From AP-15 sp963738185 (lineage in GTDB: Bacteria > Pseudomonadota > Alphaproteobacteria > ATCC43930 > CGMCC-115725): 64,000 nt of DNA. The position numbers and the translations under genes are program-made. Shown piece by piece: positions 60,090-64,000 of this stretch. Position 1 is the first letter of the stretch. Each line of letters starts with the position of its first letter. The stretch spans positions 2,170,001 to 2,234,000 of the forward strand of contig CAVTVA010000003.1 in the NCBI GenBank assembly GCA_963738185.1. The letters are read 5' to 3'. A model generated the notes under the pieces. That model had not been told where the DNA came from. It saw nothing but the letters and a program-made list of their open reading frames with translations, and made no database searches.

Positions 60090-61499
60090 ATGCTCGAGCA
60101 GCTGGAGAACCAGAATAAGCTGACGATCAACCAGTGGAAGATCGCCACCGCCGCGACGCTCGGCGACATGCTCGATTTCTTCGATTTTCTGCTGATCGGC
60201 TTTGTTCTGGCGTTCATCGTCAAGGGTTGGAACCTGACCTATGGCGAATCGGGGCTGATCCTCCTAGCCTCGGGCATCGGCGCGCCGATCGGCTCGATCT
60301 TCTGGGGCTGGATGGCCGACAAGGTCGGCCGGCGCACGGTGTTTATCGCCACGATCCTCAATGTCGCGCTCGCCACCGGGGCGATGGCGCTGACCCCCGA
60401 TCGCGGCTGGCTCTTTCTGGTGATCTGCCGGTTTTTTGTCGGCATCGGGACAACCGGCGTCTACAGCGTCGACATCACCCTGATGCAGGAATTCCTGCCG
60501 GCCACCAAGCGCGGCTGGCTGACCGGGCTGACCACGACGATGCTGCCGGCCGGCTTTCTGCTGGGGGCGATCTTGGGGCGCTATGCGACCCCGACGATCG
60601 GTTGGCGCGGGCTCGTGCTGTGCGGCCTGGTGCCGGCATTGCTGGCGCTGCTGATCCGCATCTGGGTCCCCGAGACGCCGCACTGGCTGATGCGCAAGGG
60701 GCGGGTCGCCGAAGCCCGCAAGTCGCTCGCCTGGGTCTTGATGATCGACCCGAAAGACGTCGATCTGCCGGCCGTCGCCCCGGCGGTCGAGCACACGCGC
60801 TGGCTCGAGCTGTTCAAATACCCGCGCAGCCTGATCGCCGGCTGCCTGACCGGGTTGAGCCAAACCGGCGGCGTCGGTCTCGCTCTGTGGGTCGTGACGT
60901 TGCTGGTGATGGTGCTGAAGGTGACCCCGGCGATCGCCTCGGGCCTCATCGTGTGGATCAGCATCTCGGCGATCCTCGGGCGCTTCTTCTGCTCCTGGCT
61001 GTCCGATGCGATGGGGCGCCGCGGCGGCGGCGTCTTGGCCTGCCTGTTCGCGGCGGTGTTCATGGCGCTCGCCGGCTATCTGCACAGCGTTTACATCGCC
61101 GGGGTGTCGATGTTTTACGTGATGCTGCTGCTGCAGAGCTTTTTCGGCAGCGGCAACTATTCGATCGTCGGCCCCTATATGGGCGAATTGTGGCCGGCGC
61201 GACTGCGCGGCAGCGGCATGGGTCTCGTTTATGGGGTCGGCAATCTCGGCAAGTTCATCGGGCCGCTGGGGCTGGCGCTGATCGCCGGCTCGAACAATTT
61301 CGTCAAGCCGGCGGCGACGCTCGACGCGCTGGTCCCGGGCTTCCTCTACTTCGCATTTTGGTACGTTCTCGGCGCCGCCGCGTTCTGGTTCATCGGCTTC
61401 GAGACGAGCGGCCGCACCATCGACGATATCGACCGCGAGCTCAGCGCGCCGGCGGCCGGCGCGACCGCAGCCGCCGCAGGCCGGTCCGTCGGCAACTGA
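60090..61499 (+). CDS. MFS transporter (metabolite:H+ symporter-like)
   Basis: This 469-residue major facilitator has 12 membrane segments. The N-terminal L-D-F-F-D-F-L-L-I-G-F near residue 29 and the loop 2-3 motif G-W-M-A-D-K-V-G-R-R near residue 70 are typical of carboxylate and sugar symporters of the SHS/AAHS type. The loop 8-9 counterpart S-W-L-S-D-A-M-G-R-R lies near residue 308. The second half carries G-E-L-W-P-A-R-L-R-G-S-G near residue 368. An aromatic or small organic acid is the likely substrate. GGGAGGGAGAGC precedes the ATG. Confidence 0.88.
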   Translation: MLEQLENQNKLTINQWKIATAATLGDMLDFFDFLLIGFVLAFIVKGWNLTYGESGLILLASGIGAPIGSIFWGWMADKVGRRTVFIATILNVALATGAMALTPDRGWLFLVICRFFVGIGTTGVYSVDITLMQEFLPATKRGWLTGLTTTMLPAGFLLGAILGRYATPTIGWRGLVLCGLVPALLALLIRIWVPETPHWLMRKGRVAEARKSLAWVLMIDPKDVDLPAVAPAVEHTRWLELFKYPRSLIAGCLTGLSQTGGVGLALWVVTLLVMVLKVTPAIASGLIVWISISAILGRFFCSWLSDAMGRRGGGVLACLFAAVFMALAGYLHSVYIAGVSMFYVMLLLQSFFGSGNYSIVGPYMGELWPARLRGSGMGLVYGVGNLGKFIGPLGLALIAGSNNFVKPAATLDALVPGFLYFAFWYVLGAAAFWFIGFETSGRTIDDIDRELSAPAAGATAAAAGRSVGN

Positions 61500-61557
61500 C
61501 CTGTCGGCGACTGAGCACCCACCACCGAGCAAACGCGGCCGGCCGCCAAAGCCGGCT

Positions 61558-61591
61558 GCGCTCAGCGGTTTTGGGCGCTCAGCGGTTTTGG
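61558..61591. repeat. Perfect 17-bp tandem duplication
   Basis: GCGCTCAGCGGTTTTGG occurs twice in immediate succession across the 3' end of the FMN dehydrogenase gene. One copy contains the stop codon with the last two codons (N-R-stop), and the other lies just outside. Confidence 0.85.
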
Positions 61592-62776
61592 GTCCAGTCG
61601 TCGCGCCACAGGAAATCGGGGCCGAGCTGGTCGAGGCTCGGGCAGCCGATCTGTCCCATGACCAAATCGATCTCGGTGCGGAAGATATCGACCGCCTTCT
61701 TGACCCCGGCGAGGCCGCCGGCGACCGCGCCATAGAGGGTGGGCCGGCCGAAAAAGACGAATTGCGCGCCAAGACAGCGGGCGATCAGGATGTCGGCGCC
61801 GCGCCGCACGCCGCTGTCGAGCATCACGGTCACCTTGTCGCCGACCGCCGCCTTGATCGCCGGCAATGCGTCGAGCGAGGCCGGCGCCTGGTCGAGCTGG
61901 CGGCCGCCATGGTTCGAGACGATGATGCCATCAACGCCGATCTCGGCGGCGCGGACCGCATCGGCCGGGTGCAGGATGCCCTTGACCACCAGCGGACGCG
62001 GGAACAGCCGGCGGTAGCGTTCGAGGTCGCGCCAGGTCTGCGCCGCGGCCGGCGTCTGGCTGCGGCCGAGCCGGATCGCATCGGCCTTGGTTGCACCATT
62101 GCCGGCATGCGGCGCCCAGTTGGCCAAGATCGGCGCCGCCGCCGTGCCGGACATAATCGGCGACCCAGCCGGGATGGGTCATCGCCTCTAAGAGGATCGA
62201 CGGCTTCAGCTTCAGGGCTTCCATGATCCCGCCGTTGCGCACGGTGGCAAAGCCGTTGCGCCAGTTGCGCTCGCGCTTGGGATTGACCGGCACATCGACG
62301 GTCAGCACCAGAGCGCCGACCCCGCAATCGCGCGCCCGGCCGATCAGCGCATCGGTCAGGTTCGGGTCTTTGGCGGCATAGAGTTGGAACCAAAGATTAT
62401 TCGGCGCAACCTTGACCGCCTCTTCCATCGAGAAGTTGGCGGCGCCTGACATGATGTACGGGATATTGGCGTGGGCCGCCGTCTGCGCCAGCAACATTTC
62501 GCCGCCACGCCGTTGATAGAGGGCGACGCTGCCGGTCGGCGAGATGCCGAACGGGCTCGAATAGGTATGGCCGAACACGCTTGCCGACTGGTCGCGCACC
62601 GACACATCGACGAGATAGCGCGGCAGCAGCTTGTGCTTGTGGAACGCGGCGCGATTCCGCTCCAGGCCGAGCTCGTCCTCGACGCCCCCTTCGACATAGT
62701 CGAAGATAATTTTCGGCAATTTGCGCTTGGCGATCCGGTGCAGGTCTTCGATGTTGATCGCTTGGTCGAGCTTCAT
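61579..62776 (-). CDS. FMN-dependent alpha-hydroxy-acid dehydrogenase (LldD/mandelate-type), frameshifted
   Basis: This enzyme oxidises 2-hydroxy acids such as lactate or mandelate to 2-oxo acids. The N-terminal half (I-F-D-Y-V-E-G-G near residue 25, P-T-G-S near residue 80, Q-L-Y near residue 133) is read from 62776 to about 62157. After G-W-V-A-D the frame changes, and M-S-G-T-A-A-A-P, the catalytic V-S-N-H-G-G-R-Q-L-D and the R-R-G-A-D segments follow to 61579. The indel at about 62153-62157 (one extra or two missing bases) breaks it. The repaired length of about 399 residues is normal. No electron acceptor gene is adjacent. Confidence 0.88.
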
Positions 62777-62847
62777 CGCCCCGGGTTCCCGCTGAAAGGT
62801 GCCAGATAACGCCAACAATGCTGGTTTCGCGTGCCGCCGACAACCCG

Positions 62848-63279
62848 TCAAGGCGTCGCAACCGCCATGCCGAGCATGCCGGCGGCAACGGCCATGCCGC
62901 GATCGAAGGTAACGAGCGTCGCATCAAGGCGCTGGGCGATCGCGATGTGAAGTGCATCTGGCGTGCGCAGTGGCAGATCAAAACGCCGGATGTATGTCGT
63001 GGCAAGCGCGACATCGCCCGCGCTGATCTCCGCCCGATCTGCCGCGCGGGTAACCCATTCGTCGAGCCCGACCAAGGCGATCCCGGCTTGCTCGATCGTG
63101 AATTCGCGCATTCGCACCCGCCGGGCAACTGCGGAAGAAAACTCGGCTACTGCGAAATCGCTGACGATCAGCGGCTCTGCATTGTTTTGAATGAAGGTGT
63201 CGGCACGTCCGCTGAAGGGTTCGGGAGTGAGCAGCGCCACCAGGATGTTTGTGTCGAGATAGCAGGTTACCGCCCCCAC
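62848..63279 (-). CDS. vapC: PIN-domain ribonuclease toxin, VapC-like
   Basis: This 143-residue PIN-domain protein has the acidic catalytic residues D9 in Y-L-D-T-N-I-L, E46 in V-A-E-F, D101 in T-P-D-A-L-H and D118 in T-F-D-R-G-M. VapC toxins cut tRNA or rRNA when freed from their antitoxin. It overlaps the upstream antitoxin gene by 13 bases, the standard toxin-antitoxin arrangement. The start G-A-V-T-C-Y is plausible; a shorter start just before C-Y-L-D is possible. Confidence 0.9.
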   Translation of the reverse strand: MGAVTCYLDTNILVALLTPEPFSGRADTFIQNNAEPLIVSDFAVAEFSSAVARRVRMREFTIEQAGIALVGLDEWVTRAADRAEISAGDVALATTYIRRFDLPLRTPDALHIAIAQRLDATLVTFDRGMAVAAGMLGMAVATP

Positions 63280-63533
63280 TCCTCATCGCGCATCTGGCGC
63301 ACAAAAGTTGCGGCGTCAATCTTTGATGGTGGCAAGCGGGCGCGATGGGCGCGCAACCATTCGATGTCGGCGTTAGTTGCTCGCCGTGGCCTTGCCGGGA
63401 CGGCGGTTACCGGCTTCAGCGCCACGACCGGCTCCCCGCGGCGGGTGATGATGACGCCCTCGCCTTGGAGGGCGCGATCGATCAGCTTCGACAGTTGGTT
63501 CTTGGCTTCGGCGACACTGTACGTGCTCATCAA
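63267..63533 (-). CDS. Antitoxin of the Phd/YefM family
   Basis: This 88-residue antitoxin has the N-terminal DNA-binding dimer fold (Y-S-V-A-E-A-K-N-Q-L-S-K-L-I near residue 5, then G-E-G-V-I-I-T-R-R-G-E-P-V). Its C-terminal part (W-L-R-A-H-R-A-R-L) wraps the toxin. The Phd fold paired with a PIN toxin is common. The operon is expected to be autoregulated by the pair binding upstream, but no clear palindrome was seen at 63534-63560. Confidence 0.9.
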   Translation of the reverse strand: MMSTYSVAEAKNQLSKLIDRALQGEGVIITRRGEPVVALKPVTAVPARPRRATNADIEWLRAHRARLPPSKIDAATFVRQMRDEEWGR

Positions 63534-63616
63534 CCGAAGATAGCCATCTTCTGGCCATCGGTCGAGACACCTGCGAAACGCCCGGGCTTGCGACCATATT
63601 CAGACGTCGAGCGGGG

Positions 63617-64000
63617 TTAACCCGCCGCGACCCAGTCGACGACACGTTCGCCGATCATGATCACCGTCGCATGGGCGCCGCCTGACCTGGGAATGCGCGG
63701 CATCACCGATGCATCCGCCACCCACAACCCTCGGACCCCCTTGACCCGGCAGTGTTGGTCAACCACCGCCATAGGGTCAGCATCGGGCCCCATCTTGCAG
63801 GTCCCGGACACGTGCCTGGCGGTGCCGACGGTTTGGCGCATCCACAGGTCCAAAGCGTCGTCGTCGGCCAGAATGTCGTCCGTAGGATGGATCCGGTGAT
63901 CGACCACGTCCTTATACGCGTCGGAATCCAACAGTCTTGCCGCCAGCCGCAAGCCTTCCCGCACCCGTCGAGTGTCGTTTGGGTGCTGGAGATAGCAATA
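63617..64000 (-). CDS. GMC family oxidoreductase, C-terminal part (5' end cut by window)
   Basis: The frame is open to the window edge, so only the last 127 residues are visible. They are the GMC C-terminal domain: Y-L-Q-H-P-N-D, G-T-A-R-H-V-S-G-T-C-K-M-G with the catalytic His, V-D-Q-H-C-R-V, and W-V-A-D-A-S-V-M-P. The second catalytic position, usually Asn in N-A-P-T or His, appears as the His of G-A-H-A-T-V. GMC enzymes oxidise alcohols with FAD; choline and alcohol dehydrogenases are close in this region. The identity of the substrate lies outside the window. Confidence 0.87.
   Translation of the reverse strand, partial: YCYLQHPNDTRRVREGLRLAARLLDSDAYKDVVDHRIHPTDDILADDDALDLWMRQTVGTARHVSGTCKMGPDADPMAVVDQHCRVKGVRGLWVADASVMPRIPRSGGAHATVIMIGERVVDWVAAG

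Noticed and set aside
60264..61772. 502-residue minus-strand frame opposite the MFS gene
   Set aside because: Shadow composition, no start site, no domain.

Overview
The window is GC-rich (roughly two-thirds G+C) chromosomal DNA of an alphaproteobacterium. The evidence is the gene order rpmH-rnpA-yidD-yidC-engB-argB, the typical alphaproteobacterial intergenic palindromes, the many ATGA overlaps, and the catabolic gene set (Rieske dioxygenase, CaiB-type CoA transferase, TcuA). A member of the Rhodospirillales or Hyphomicrobiales is plausible, but sequence alone does not fix the genus.

Layout. 1-5.4 kb: the cut end of a DNA methyltransferase fused to an Mrr-like nuclease domain, a MerA/Lpd-like flavoprotein, a histidine kinase, an RlmI-type rRNA methyltransferase and a tRNA-Arg(ACG) with an 8-nt T-loop. 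5.6-11.5 kb: a catabolic island on the + strand: dihydrodiol-dehydrogenase-like SDR, ring-hydroxylating dioxygenase alpha and beta subunits, two tandem luciferase-like monooxygenases (the second frameshifted) and an alpha/beta hydrolase. 11.8-21.8 kb: an orphan membrane protein, then a PEP-CTERM/XrtA-type exopolysaccharide operon on the - strand (sugar transferase, PrsK, PrsR, PrsT). No exosortase and no PEP-CTERM substrate is seen here. 21.9-31.4 kb: a LysR regulator, a fused CydDC-like ABC exporter, a CaiB-type CoA transferase, a deaminase, a small-domain methyltransferase, a truncated transposase and a DUF488 protein. 31.4-36.8 kb: a housekeeping cluster read leftwards (rpmH, rnpA, yidD, yidC, engB, argB, HAD phosphatase, bolA) from a clear sigma-70-type promoter. 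36.9-39.8 kb: a compact three-gene operon of two paralogous diiron-motif proteins and an HpnL-like membrane protein; this is the best candidate for an undescribed system. 40-46.9 kb: VTT membrane protein, tricarballylate-dehydrogenase-like flavoprotein, a Cys-rich secreted protein, SDR, FMN reductase and a Tat-exported amidohydrolase. 47.1-53.4 kb: a complete CUT1-type sugar ABC importer with two paralogous Tat-type binding proteins. 54.2-56.2 kb: a 2001-bp IS1595-like element with 23-bp inverted repeats and an exact 8-bp target duplication, carrying three small passenger genes. 56.5-64 kb: mutL, a PAP2 phosphatase, an MFS carrier, an FMN-dependent hydroxy-acid dehydrogenase, a Phd/VapC pair and the cut end of a GMC oxidoreductase.

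A cross-cutting feature is a series of single-base indels. They disrupt the second luciferase-like gene, yidC, the Asp/Glu-racemase gene, a passenger gene, mutL, the FMN dehydrogenase and both transposases, and add one base to the tRNA T-loop. Several lie in mononucleotide runs and two hit genes that should be functional, so residual sequencing error is more likely than real decay for most. The affected genes are described as if intact, with the break marked.
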